From CAYSRJ01 sp964521865 (GTDB taxonomy: Bacteria; Spirochaetota; B62-G9; DRHN01), in the NCBI GenBank assembly GCA_964521865.1, contig CAZFTJ010000011.1:1-64000 (forward strand): 64,000 nt of DNA. The letters run 5' to 3'. Shown here in pieces: positions 44,021-52,479 of this stretch. Both the position numbers and the translations under genes were made by a program. The notes beneath the pieces were generated by a model that was not told where the DNA came from, searched no databases, and saw nothing but the letters and a program-made list of their open reading frames with translations. Each line of letters starts with the position of its first letter. The stretch's first letter is position 1.

Positions 44021-45433
44021 TCACTTCTCCCTGTAGGTAATACGCATTCCGTCCATAAGATTTATCAGCGGCTTGAGCACGACGATATCGTCTTCCCCTA
44101 CTCCGTCACGAACGATTACGAAGCGGTCGTTGTACTCCTCATACATGATCGTCCGCCGAAATATCCTGTCGTTTTTAGACACTACGTATACTGCCCCGCT
44201 TCGCTCATCCTCTCGAATAAGCGCCGTCTTCGGCAGGAGCAGGAGCTGTTCCACCTTCCTCACCGGGATACGCACCCTGACAAACATACCCGGAACCAGG
44301 TTCAATGTATTATCTATCAGGCAATCTACATTGAACCGTCTGGTATTCACATCGATATACGGATCGATTGAATACACCCGTCCGGGAACGCTTTTATCCA
44401 GAGAATCGATGAAAACCGATACATCTTTCCCTCCATGTAACCCGTAACGGTCTGTTTCAGAAAATGAAACACGTGCAAGGAGCCTGCTTTGATTCAGTAT
44501 TGTTGTGACTGTTTCGTCGGCGCTCAGTTTCTCTCCCACATGCTTCGTTATTTCCGTGACCACACCACCGACAGGCGCTACTATCAACTGTTGCCTTAAA
44601 AGCCAGTCGATCCGTTCGAGCTCTATCATCACCTCTTTCAACTGTATCTGTGCGAACTCTATTCTTTTTTTTAGAAGCTTCGTATTGACTGAGACGAGAA
44701 GCTCCCTCCTCCTCTCCTCGTCCTCCGGCACCATAAATCCAGCAAGGATCAGATCACTGTTTCTGAATCCGTAGCTCTCGAGCTCATACCCCTTTTTCAA
44801 TACGTCTAGTCCCCCCTCTTTCGATTCGAGAGAAAACTCGATATTGCGGAGCTCTTCCTCGGTTATCCCTCCCTTGTCAAAGAGAATTTTCTTCCGTTCG
44901 AGATTTGCCTCTAAAAATTGGATTTCCTTTTCGCTGTTATTTATTTGAAGTACCATCCTTTCAAGCACATAAAACTTCTTGTACAGGTTTTTCTCCTCCT
45001 CCATATACTGCATCTTCGCGGTGTCGAGCTCCTCTTCTGCAGAGAGCACCTCTTTTTCAATTTTGATCTTCTCAAGTGCAAGCTGGTAGTTTGAAAGCTC
45101 AATAATTCTGTCGCCTTTGCCGACCACGTCTCCCTTTTTCACGAATACATTCTCAACTATCCCGTCGATTCTCGAAATAACCGTCGCCTTGTCAAATACG
45201 ACGAGATTTCCCAGACCCTCGATATCGCGAACGACATCTTCGTTCTTCACAGTATACACATCAAACGAAAACACTTCTTCCTCGTCAACGGTTACAGACT
45301 CCGGTTTATTTCCGGATTCACATGCCGAGGCCACTACAAAAATGCCGAAAAGCAAAAATCCTGTAATTGTTTTATAGTACCCACACTTTTGGCTGCTCTT
45401 GATACGCACCGACATAATCACACTCCGATTCAT
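44021..45433 (-). CDS. Periplasmic adaptor lipoprotein (RND-type membrane fusion protein, HlyD/AcrA family)
   Basis: About 470 residues. Lipobox VVASAC anchors it to the inner membrane. The lipoyl half-motif VISRIDGIVENVFVKKGDVVGKGDRIIEL, a long alpha-helical hairpin (about residues 110-260), the second lipoyl half LIVAPVGGVVTEITKHVGEKLSADE, a beta-barrel with VNTRRFNVDCLIDNTLNLVPGMFVRVRIP, and a membrane-proximal part LLLPKTALIREDERSGAVYVV are all seen. This is the RND-adaptor subtype, so a cognate RND pump is expected; none is in this operon. ATG 45433 overlaps the TolC-like gene's stop by ATGA; ATG 45415 behind GGAG is an alternative. Confidence 0.9.
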   Translation of the reverse strand: MNRSVIMSVRIKSSQKCGYYKTITGFLLFGIFVVASACESGNKPESVTVDEEEVFSFDVYTVKNEDVVRDIEGLGNLVVFDKATVISRIDGIVENVFVKKGDVVGKGDRIIELSNYQLALEKIKIEKEVLSAEEELDTAKMQYMEEEKNLYKKFYVLERMVLQINNSEKEIQFLEANLERKKILFDKGGITEEELRNIEFSLESKEGGLDVLKKGYELESYGFRNSDLILAGFMVPEDEERRRELLVSVNTKLLKKRIEFAQIQLKEVMIELERIDWLLRQQLIVAPVGGVVTEITKHVGEKLSADETVTTILNQSRLLARVSFSETDRYGLHGGKDVSVFIDSLDKSVPGRVYSIDPYIDVNTRRFNVDCLIDNTLNLVPGMFVRVRIPVRKVEQLLLLPKTALIREDERSGAVYVVSKNDRIFRRTIMYEEYNDRFVIVRDGVGEDDIVVLKPLINLMDGMRITYREK

Positions 45434-47103
45434 ATGATGTGCTTCAGCTTTCTGTTGAGAATATTTTCGAGCTTCCATAGATGGTCAATGAAACTGTACC
45501 GAAGTTCTTCCAGCTCAATAAGAAACTCATTTTTACTGATGAGAAAATCGAGGTAATCCACCTGTTTGGCTGAACCGATCTCGAGCTGTACCTGAAAGAG
45601 CTCGTCATTTTTCAGGTACAGCTCTTTTTGATTCTGTTTAATAGTGTAAGCTTTCATAAGGCTTTTCATCCGTATATTCCACGTTTCTATCTGTTTCCTG
45701 ATCGATTTTTTGTTCTGCTCGATTTGTTCGGCTGTTGTATAGTACTGAAACCTGAGCGTTCGCCCTCTGTTCATGAAATTGAGTTTACCGAGCACTTCAG
45801 AATCTGCGGTTCCTGATGCCGATTTCACGCTCTCTGAAGAAGAATCGGAAACGGTAACATTCGACGCAACCACCCCGAAATCAACCAGAACATTAACTGC
45901 GATGGTATGGCTCGTATTCGCAGGAAAGAATTTCTCGCCGGCGAAGTCGAGCTCATAGCTGATTGAAATATTCTCCAGAAACTGCATGGAAGAAAGCCTC
46001 TGCTGCAGCAGGTTCTGACGCTGATTGAGCTTGAGCTTTTTAATTTCAAAATTATTCTTGAGAGCAGTCAGATACATCTTTTCTTCATTAAATACGATGT
46101 CGCTGTTCAAAAGCATGTAACCATACACCTGATCGAATGATTCGGTCCGGTCGATATCAAAAAAAAGTGAAGAAAATATACCTGCAAGCGTATCTTCGAG
46201 CACAATTGAGACGTCTCCATCAAGTCCGATAAAGTTGAGAAGGTCTTTGCGAAGAATCTGATTCTGCGCCGCAAGCTCCTCCATTTCGAGTTCCGTTTCA
46301 AGCATTGAATTCTCGGTATCGATGACGTCGAGCATTGTCCTCATTCCCAATTTGTATTCCTCTCTCATCAGCTGCAGGAATTTCTCGTAAAGTTCGTATT
46401 CCTTCCTTTTATTCTTCAGTTTTTCTCCTGCAAGGAGAATGGTGAGGTAAAGATGCACGGCCTGCTGTTCGATGTTCTTTCTCCTCTTTTTCATATGGAG
46501 CCGGGCTTCTTCAAGGGACAGGTCGAAATTCTGCATAGAGAGGGAGGTGGACAACTGATCGTACAGCACCTGATCCAAGGTCAGGCTGAAATCATGGCTT
46601 CTGGTATCTGTTTCTCCTGCGGCAAAGATACGGGTGGCGCCCATGGATGTTGTAACCGTCGGAAAGAGAGAACGATATATATTCTTTTTTGACCGTACGA
46701 ACTCGGTCATTGAAAATGACAAACTCTTGAGCTCGATGTCTTTTTCAAGCGCCCGCGATAATACCTCCTGCATGGAGAGGGTAACAATCTTGGTAAAAGA
46801 CGGCTTCTCATTAGAAAAGTTCGACTTGCCGTAATTAATGGATGCTTCTCCAGGAATCCGCTTCCATATAAACTTCATATATTGCGAGTTATCGGTATGG
46901 ATGGAATCTTCTATCGGGTTCGGCGCGTCAGCATACACCGGTCGTCCTTTATAAATCGAATCTTCCGTATGCACTACATCTGCTGTTGCAGGAGGCGATT
47001 TTCGAACGCGCGGCCATCCTCCTGTATACGCCGTCATGGGAAGCACATATGCAGCGGCCACACATACGAAAAGAATGTGGTATGAAAATCCTGATCTTCT
47101 CAT
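45430..47103 (-). CDS. TolC-family outer-membrane channel protein
   Basis: A 557-residue outer-membrane efflux protein. A signal peptide ending about MTAYTGG is followed by an unusual N-terminal extension of some 80 residues. Then come two TolC repeats with long coiled-coil helices (VTLSMQEVLSRALEKDIELKSL, the KKRRKNIEQQAVHLYLTILLAGEKL helix, and YKLGMRTMLDVIDTENSMLETELE) and strands such as ISYELDFAGEKFF and AVNVLVDFGV. The second repeat ends with GSAKQVDYLDFLISKNEFLIELEELRYSFIDHLWKLENIL. It forms a trimeric channel across outer membrane and periplasm. It starts 3 bases after the small lipoprotein gene and is co-translated with the adaptor. Confidence 0.9.
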   Translation of the reverse strand: MRRSGFSYHILFVCVAAAYVLPMTAYTGGWPRVRKSPPATADVVHTEDSIYKGRPVYADAPNPIEDSIHTDNSQYMKFIWKRIPGEASINYGKSNFSNEKPSFTKIVTLSMQEVLSRALEKDIELKSLSFSMTEFVRSKKNIYRSLFPTVTTSMGATRIFAAGETDTRSHDFSLTLDQVLYDQLSTSLSMQNFDLSLEEARLHMKKRRKNIEQQAVHLYLTILLAGEKLKNKRKEYELYEKFLQLMREEYKLGMRTMLDVIDTENSMLETELEMEELAAQNQILRKDLLNFIGLDGDVSIVLEDTLAGIFSSLFFDIDRTESFDQVYGYMLLNSDIVFNEEKMYLTALKNNFEIKKLKLNQRQNLLQQRLSSMQFLENISISYELDFAGEKFFPANTSHTIAVNVLVDFGVVASNVTVSDSSSESVKSASGTADSEVLGKLNFMNRGRTLRFQYYTTAEQIEQNKKSIRKQIETWNIRMKSLMKAYTIKQNQKELYLKNDELFQVQLEIGSAKQVDYLDFLISKNEFLIELEELRYSFIDHLWKLENILNRKLKHII

Positions 47104-47106
47104 ACT

Positions 47107-47610
47107 TTACTTGATGTACTTTTTTATATCATGGATAAATTTTCCAATCAGAGCATTCTGAATCCTGCCGTCGAAAATGGATGCTGTGCCGTTGTACTCA
47201 TAGGCGTACTGTAAAACAGTACCTCCTTCATGAAGTACACGCACATTCAGCAGGTAATAATTCCTCTTCCTGTACTTTTCTTCAAAGGTCTTTATAACAA
47301 GCTCAGGTTCTATGCTATACCCGTTTTTGGCCTCGACCTCTTTAAAAATCAAGTCCTCGACGTTTCTGAGTGCAAAATCCAGCTTTTTATTCATAATGTA
47401 GCCGATTTCTTCATCTTCGAAAAAGTTGAATGCGGTGATGGTAATCGATCTGAGATAAAAAGATTGCAGACGTTTGTTTGCCCGGTTATTATCCTCGTAG
47501 TTTTTCGAGGTGATCAGGGAAGAAACGCAGGAGCTTGCAAGCAGAAAAATGGATATGAAAACAACGGTATATAATTCGTGTTTCAAGATTTTTCTTATAT
47601 GAGTTTTCAT
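47107..47610 (-). CDS. Small lipoprotein of unknown function
   Basis: A 167-residue lipoprotein with lipobox LLASSC (Cys 28). The mature part is a compact mixed fold: a basic start, FYLRSITITAFNFFEDEEIGY, a helix (KLDFALRNVEDLIFKEVEA), YYLLNVRVLHEGGTVLQYAYEYNGTAS and a C-terminal helix. It resembles the small accessory lipoproteins that sit in efflux or secretion operons, but I do not recognise a family. AAAAAGGAGG precedes ATG 47610. It lies between the TPR lipoprotein and TolC-like genes, 3 bases from the latter. It may help assemble the envelope complex. Confidence 0.7.
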   Translation of the reverse strand: MKTHIRKILKHELYTVVFISIFLLASSCVSSLITSKNYEDNNRANKRLQSFYLRSITITAFNFFEDEEIGYIMNKKLDFALRNVEDLIFKEVEAKNGYSIEPELVIKTFEEKYRKRNYYLLNVRVLHEGGTVLQYAYEYNGTASIFDGRIQNALIGKFIHDIKKYIK

Positions 47611-47640
47611 ACTGACTGCCTCCTTTTTACAGATTCTTTA

Positions 47641-48303
47641 TTACCGCTGCGTATCAGCCCCGATTCTAGATAGAAGGGCATATGCCTCGTCTATCACGTG
47701 ATAATCCAGAAAATCTTTGTTTCTGTCGATGAACGCCAGTTCTTCCTGCGCCTTCCCGTACTGTTTCGACTGCACGAATATTTCTCCCTGTCGTATCTTG
47801 GAAAGCGCTGCGATGCTTATGCATTCCTCGACTATACCGTAGTTCAAAAGCGCTTTTTCAAACGAACCTTTAAAAAAATAGATATCACCGAGGAGGTACC
47901 GTGCATCAATATGGCCACTATCTTCAGCGACCACTCTGAGCAGGTGTTTTTCCGCCCTGTCATACTTGCCTTCAAAGTAGTACAATTTTCCCATCCAGAA
48001 ATTCGCATCCACATAGTCAGGGTATTTGCGGAGGACATTCTCAAGGATTTCAATTGCCGAAGACTCACGGTCAAGAAAATAGTAGCACTTAGCAGCCATT
48101 ACGTACGCCTGCTTGTGCTTCCGATTATTCGAAATTACCTGCTCAAAATAGACGAGCGCTTCATCAAGCTTCTTCTGATTGTAGAGATACCTGCCCCTTT
48201 CGAAATAATCAGTTCCATTTTCACGTTCAGAACAGCAGAAAACGAGAAACCCGGCGATAAAAAAGACACCGGCGCACCATAAATATTTTCTTTTCATTCG
48301 CAT
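47641..48303 (-). CDS. TPR-repeat lipoprotein
   Basis: A 220-residue lipoprotein with signal and lipobox-like FLVFCC (Cys 23 or 24), followed by about five tetratricopeptide-type helix pairs. Examples are YFERGRYLYNQKKLDEALVYFEQV, AYVMAAKCYYFLDRESSAIEIL, NFWMGKLYYFEGKYDRAEKHLL and YLLGDIYFFKGSFEKALLNYG. TPR lipoproteins act as scaffolds in envelope assembly. It is first in the eight-gene minus-strand operon ending at 28650, and the upstream gap (48304-48564) should hold the operon promoter. In-frame ATG codons at 48303 and 48297 are both possible starts. Confidence 0.8.
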   Translation of the reverse strand: MRMKRKYLWCAGVFFIAGFLVFCCSERENGTDYFERGRYLYNQKKLDEALVYFEQVISNNRKHKQAYVMAAKCYYFLDRESSAIEILENVLRKYPDYVDANFWMGKLYYFEGKYDRAEKHLLRVVAEDSGHIDARYLLGDIYFFKGSFEKALLNYGIVEECISIAALSKIRQGEIFVQSKQYGKAQEELAFIDRNKDFLDYHVIDEAYALLSRIGADTQR

Positions 48304-48564
48304 TACGAAAATCCTCTACTACCGGCATCAAACGTGGCATCGCAAGAAAGGCGCTTTACGGACGATTTTTCAGGCAGAAGTTAGTATCATACATCATTTA
48401 TTGTAAAATTTAAAACTATTTTAATTAATATTTTTTACGCACCGATTTCCGGTAGAAGGGATGTGAGAGAAAAGGAGGATTGGAAAAAAGAGGTGCAAAC
48501 TGGTGGCAATTCCCGGTTATTCGGAGGCAAAGCGTTCTAATAATGCCGCTCACCGGCGGCAGTA
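48304..48564. other. Promoter region of the giant-protein operon and end of gntR
   Basis: No gene. An AT-rich tract (48380-48432) could hold the minus-strand promoter: TATGAT read on the minus strand near 48390, with a weak -35. The part nearest gntR contains one copy of a dispersed hairpin repeat (48516-48560). Confidence 0.4.
48516..48560. repeat. Dispersed intergenic repeat, copy 1
   Basis: Two modules in the order B-A. B (48516-48535) resembles 55440-55459 at 17 of 20 bases. A is TAATGCCGCTCACCGGCGGC (48541-48560), identical over 20 bases to 55420-55439. Module A can fold as GCCGC/GCGGC. It lies just after the gntR stop, outside genes. Confidence 0.75.
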
Positions 48565-49332
48565 TCACTCCGAAGTGCCTATTCCCCGCTGGTACTCCCC
48601 GGTTTCGACCTTGAAAAGGTAACGGTCGCCGCAGTAGTAGGAATGCAAAACCTCTATGCAAACGTTGTCTTCCGTATATGCCAGACTCTCGAGGAATATG
48701 CATGGCGTGTTCTGGTGTATGCCCAGGCTGTTCGCTACATCTTCCGAGGGATTTACGGCCCGTATGGTTTGAACCGAGTGGTCGAGATTGACGTTGAAGG
48801 CTTTTGTAAGTATCTCATACATCGATCCCTTGATGTCAATCTCGAGTAGCCTCCTGAATTTGGTAAAAGAGTAATACTGGATTTCGAGGACAAGAGGTAT
48901 TTTGTCGGCTATTCGCACCCTCTCTATTTTTACCACCGGTTCGTCCAGAGGAAGAGCGAGCTTATCAGCCAGCTCTTCGGTTGCCTGAATCGTATCTTTG
49001 CCGAGTATTATATCCTCTATCTCGACATTGTCTATTTCGAAGTCATCCACAAAGCTGGTCATCCTGTTCAGTTTGTGTACAGGCAGGAGAGGGTTCTTTC
49101 TCTTTACCATAGTTCCCACACCCTTCCTCTTTTCTACAAGCCCCTTCTGGATCAAAAGCTCGATGGCGTGCCGTACGGTATTCCGGTTTACCTCCGCGTT
49201 CTTCGACAGCTCCGCTTCCGGGGGGAGCATGGAGCCCACCTGGAAGTCTCCGTTTTTTATCATTTTTTCAAGCCAGTTGCCAAGCTGTATGTAAAGCGGG
49301 ATCGGATCAGACTGATCTATTATCCTGTTCAT
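48565..49332 (-). CDS. GntR-family transcriptional regulator with UTRA ligand domain (HutC type)
   Basis: A 255-residue regulator. Residues 1 to about 75 are the GntR winged helix (PIPLYIQLGNWLEKMI, GSMLPPEAELSKNAEVNRNTVRHAIELLIQKGLVEKRKGVGTMV). Residues from about 90 form the UTRA domain (FEIDNVEIEDIILGKDT, PLVLEIQYYSFTKF, NPSEDVANSLGIHQNTPCIFLESLAYTEDNVCIEVLHSYYCGDRY), which binds small ligands such as phosphosugars, phosphonates or histidine-pathway intermediates. It is divergent from the kinase gene. Motifs of the AGGTAGAC...GTATAC type in its own upstream region and before the aminotransferase and TRAP genes are its likely operators. Confidence 0.92.
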   Translation of the reverse strand: MNRIIDQSDPIPLYIQLGNWLEKMIKNGDFQVGSMLPPEAELSKNAEVNRNTVRHAIELLIQKGLVEKRKGVGTMVKRKNPLLPVHKLNRMTSFVDDFEIDNVEIEDIILGKDTIQATEELADKLALPLDEPVVKIERVRIADKIPLVLEIQYYSFTKFRRLLEIDIKGSMYEILTKAFNVNLDHSVQTIRAVNPSEDVANSLGIHQNTPCIFLESLAYTEDNVCIEVLHSYYCGDRYLFKVETGEYQRGIGTSE

Positions 49333-49652
49333 AAAAACACATCCTTGAGAGCGAAATTCAAGTAATATATGTGTAATAACAATACTTATATTATTTGCAT
49401 CTAACAGCTTACAATAACTCTCACCTCTGTGTCAACAAAATAATTGAATAGACAGGTAGACGTGTAACTATCAAGGTGTTAGATTAAAAAGCAATTCGAA
49501 TACACCGTTTTCATCAAGAACGGAGCACAGCGGGTACGAATCGATTTTTTATTTGACAAACGAGAAAGAATGTGCAAAAATCGACAGATATATACATATG
49601 TAGACAGCTTTTGAATATATATAAAACCTTCTAAAAAATGAGGACTGTGAAA
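49333..49652. promoter_or_regulatory. Divergent control region between gntR and the kinase gene, with GntR-type operators
   Basis: AGGTAGACGTGTAAC (49454-49468) matches operator-like sequences at 54188 and 57106. A looser relative, around TATATACATATGTAGACAG, lies at 49590-49608. A -35 TTGACA (49553-49558) with AAAAAT (49576-49581) about 17 bases on could drive the kinase gene. No other gene is visible. Confidence 0.55.
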
Positions 49653-50606
49653 ATGGAATCTTTGAATTTACTCGAAACTGATTTAACCGAAGAGCTGTTT
49701 TTAGAGCTCATGCCCGAATGGAAAGACGCACGCGATATAGATATATCGATTCTGAGCGGCGGCATTACAAATAAACTGTACAGGGTATATTCAAAAAAGG
49801 GCGACCTTGCTGTCAGAATATACGGAGATAAAACGGAGCTTTTTATAAATCGTGATTACGAAGCCGAATCGATAAAATTGGCTTCGTCGATTGGAATATC
49901 GCCCGGGCTTGTAAAGTATCTTCCCCAGATAAGTGTAACCATTATTGAATTTATTACACATGGATATACGCTCAAAAATCCCGATTTTCTAAAGGAAGAA
50001 TTACGAGAGAAAATAATGAATCCCGTCAGAAGATTCCATCACAGCGATATACTGCTGCCAAAAGTTTTCAACCCGCGTGATGAAATCGTCAAGATGGCGG
50101 ATATCCTGGAAAGTCTCAACGTAGAGTATCCTGAGTTTGATATCAAGGGTACGATCCAAAGGCTTAAAACACTTTATAAAAAAATCAATATTCCGGAAAG
50201 CTCGTTCGCTCCGTGCCACAACGATCTTCTTGCAGAAAACTTTATACTGGTGAAAGAAGGCTACGAAAACATGTACCCGGAGCCGCTGTACCTCATAGAC
50301 TGGGAATATGCGGGAATGGCGCCGCGTTTTTACGACATTGCCGACATGTTTCAAGAGATTCTGGTTGCAAGAGAAGTAGAAAAGAGCTTCGTCGACCACT
50401 ACTGCGAAAATCGAGAGTTTGAAAAAAATCTCTATCTCATCGATATGTTCAAACCGTTTCCGGATATATACTGGTTTTTATGGAGTCTGATACAGCAAAA
50501 CATCTCTACCATAGAGTTCGATTTTTATAACTACGGCAGAGTAAAGTATGAGAATGCGCAAAAAAATATGAAGCTGTTAAAAGACGACTATGGTGTTTCG
50601 TTGTAA
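49653..50606 (+). CDS. Choline/ethanolamine kinase-like phosphotransferase
   Basis: About 317 residues of the APH/choline kinase fold. The N-lobe has LSGGITNKLYRVYSKKGDLAVRIYG, a glycine loop and a Lys/Arg nucleotide-anchor strand. The catalytic loop is FAPCHNDLLAENFIL, with the H-N-D Brenner motif typical of choline kinases, and the metal motif is PLYLIDWEYAGMAPRFYDIADMF. A C-terminal helical domain follows. It would phosphorylate choline, ethanolamine or a similar amino alcohol with ATP in the cytoplasm. ATG 49653 behind GAGG is preferred over ATG 49638, which has no ribosome binding site. Its promoter carries GntR-type operator sequences, so it probably processes the regulon's substrate. 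Confidence 0.85.
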   Translation: MESLNLLETDLTEELFLELMPEWKDARDIDISILSGGITNKLYRVYSKKGDLAVRIYGDKTELFINRDYEAESIKLASSIGISPGLVKYLPQISVTIIEFITHGYTLKNPDFLKEELREKIMNPVRRFHHSDILLPKVFNPRDEIVKMADILESLNVEYPEFDIKGTIQRLKTLYKKINIPESSFAPCHNDLLAENFILVKEGYENMYPEPLYLIDWEYAGMAPRFYDIADMFQEILVAREVEKSFVDHYCENREFEKNLYLIDMFKPFPDIYWFLWSLIQQNISTIEFDFYNYGRVKYENAQKNMKLLKDDYGVSL

Positions 50607-50635
50607 TTTTTAAAAACGAACACCTCGGCCGGCGG

Positions 50636-51595
50636 CTATATCGATCTGATTTCCTGGCGCATGAATACGATATAGGACACGAGGAAACAAATCACGGTGA
50701 TAGCCAGAAGGTATACTATGTAGGGAGAGACCAGCAAAAAACTCTGCGTGAGCTTAAGAGGTCCCGAGAATCGTGTGAGCGACGCCTGTTCCATGAGACC
50801 GAGCTGAACGGTAAAGGGACTGAGCGTTCGCCTCATGGGGTCTATAATGGCGGCGGTGGAGTCGTTGTACAGCACCATGGGCGAAGTAAAAGAGAGGGCC
50901 TGCTCTATCCTCGATACTTTGAGCATGGCGGCGCTGTAATTCAAGCCCTCCGAAGAAACGACCTCGCTTATAAAAGCGTTTACCCCGAAAGAGAGAAAGA
51001 AAGAGAAGAATATCCACATTGCAAATGAAGCCAGTGCGGATGTGGCCACACTTCTGAATAGCACGGAAAACAGGAGAGATACTCCCAGCCACAGGGCAAT
51101 ATACACAATACTTATAACCATATAGATGAAGATCCGCCAGAACTCCTCGAGTCCGGGTTTAACCCCGACGGTGTAAATTCCCAGGCCTGTTATGATGAGT
51201 ATAATCGAAACCATCATCATGCCTATTATCACAACTCCCGCCAGAAATTTCCCGTTGATAACCGTATCCCTGTATATAGGCTGGGCAAGCAGCTTGCTCA
51301 GAGTGCCCTCGTTTCTCTCCCTGTTTATGCCGTCAAACCCCATAATTATTCCGATAAGGGGGCCGAAAAAAGCCACAAACTGTACCAGAGAAAAATTAAT
51401 CTTTGATGAAGTAAAAAGCATGAGAAACACGAATTTTGGAAGCCTCTCTCCCTTGAGGTCGATTGCTATTCCCGCCGCCGCCATATATACCAGAAGGAGG
51501 CTTACCATCAAAATAAGTGAAAAAAGAATTATAAATCGGTAGCTTGAAAGGTGATCGGCAAGCTCCTTTCGTATAAGTGCCTTTAAGCCCCGCAC
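50636..51595 (-). CDS. ABC-2 type transporter permease
   Basis: A 319-residue inner-membrane protein with about six membrane helices: FIILFSLILMVSLLLVYMA near residue 25, FFGPLIGIIMGFDGINRERNEG, where the charged NRERNEG loop is characteristic of ABC-2 permeases of the NosY type, and YIVYLLAITVICFLVSYIVFM at the end. GTG 51595 follows AAGGAGG that overlaps the ATPase gene's end (2-base gap). With the ATPase and NEW3-domain protein it forms a three-gene export operon. The cargo is unknown. Confidence 0.85.
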   Translation of the reverse strand: MRGLKALIRKELADHLSSYRFIILFSLILMVSLLLVYMAAAGIAIDLKGERLPKFVFLMLFTSSKINFSLVQFVAFFGPLIGIIMGFDGINRERNEGTLSKLLAQPIYRDTVINGKFLAGVVIIGMMMVSIILIITGLGIYTVGVKPGLEEFWRIFIYMVISIVYIALWLGVSLLFSVLFRSVATSALASFAMWIFFSFFLSFGVNAFISEVVSSEGLNYSAAMLKVSRIEQALSFTSPMVLYNDSTAAIIDPMRRTLSPFTVQLGLMEQASLTRFSGPLKLTQSFLLVSPYIVYLLAITVICFLVSYIVFMRQEIRSI

Positions 51596-51597
51596 GG

Positions 51598-52350
51598 CTA
51601 TGCCTCCTTGAAGTATTTCATGTATACTTCTTCCAGTGTATAGGATTCTTTTCCAATATCAAGCGTTTTACCCGCAAGCTGCTCCATGGTGCCCCGGGCA
51701 ACCATTCTTCCTCCGATCATGATCCCGAAGCGATCGCAGATCCTCTGGGCCTGCTGTAGAAAATGGGTGGAAAGCACCACAGTCATATTTTTCTCCCTGG
51801 ACAGTGAAACAATGAACTCTATCATGCGGTTTGTTGCATCGGGATCGAGCCCCAGAGTGGGTTCGTCCAGAAAAGCAATTTTCGGCTCTTTTACCAGAAT
51901 CTCGGCAATACCCAGTCTTTGCCTCATCCCCCTGGAGTAAACCTCTATTCTCTTTTCCGCTTCATTCGAAAGCCCCACTACTTTCAGCGCATTCTCAATT
52001 CTCTTCTCCCCATCCTGCTTGTCGATTCCATTGAGCTCGGCAATAAAGCCCAGCATCTGCCCGGCGTTCAGGTCTCTGTAAAAGCCCATGTTCTCCTGAA
52101 GATAACCGGTCATCCGCTTCACCTTCAGAGGCTCTCGCAGAGAATCCATCCCCAGCACCCGTGCCCATCCCTCGGTGGGCTCCGAGAGCCCGAGCAGCAT
52201 GAGAAGGGTCGTTGTCTTGCCCGCCCCATTCGGACCCAGAAACCCGAATATCTCTCCCTCGGAAATACTGAAGCTCAGATGATCGACGGCAGGGTGATCG
52301 TCATATATCTTGGTGAGGCCGCTCGTTTCCACAACCGTTTCAGCCATCAT
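51598..52350 (-). CDS. ABC transporter ATP-binding protein (NosF/CcmA-like)
   Basis: A 250-residue ATPase. Walker A is GPNGAGKTTTLLMLLG near residue 40. The Q-loop is YLQENMGFYRDLNAG, the signature YSRGMRQRLGIAEIL (relaxed) near 138, Walker B KIAFLDEPTLGLDP and the H-loop VVLSTHFL. The start ATG 52350 follows CAGGAG; the ATG at 52347 is also possible. It pairs with the ABC-2 permease 2 bases downstream. Confidence 0.92.
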   Translation of the reverse strand: MMAETVVETSGLTKIYDDHPAVDHLSFSISEGEIFGFLGPNGAGKTTTLLMLLGLSEPTEGWARVLGMDSLREPLKVKRMTGYLQENMGFYRDLNAGQMLGFIAELNGIDKQDGEKRIENALKVVGLSNEAEKRIEVYSRGMRQRLGIAEILVKEPKIAFLDEPTLGLDPDATNRMIEFIVSLSREKNMTVVLSTHFLQQAQRICDRFGIMIGGRMVARGTMEQLAGKTLDIGKESYTLEEVYMKYFKEA

Positions 52351-52479
52351 CGGATTTCTCCTGTACAATTCACTGAAACATACCATTAAAAATCGGTTAT
52401 CCGGTCTTTTGGCATGCAAACACTGCAGACGGTTCGAACACCGAATTCGTCGTACACCGCGTATAACGGAGATTTTGGA

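Noticed and set aside
49653..50606. Aminoglycoside resistance kinase
   Set aside because: The fold is shared, but the HNDLLAEN loop and the neighbours fit a choline/ethanolamine-type kinase better.
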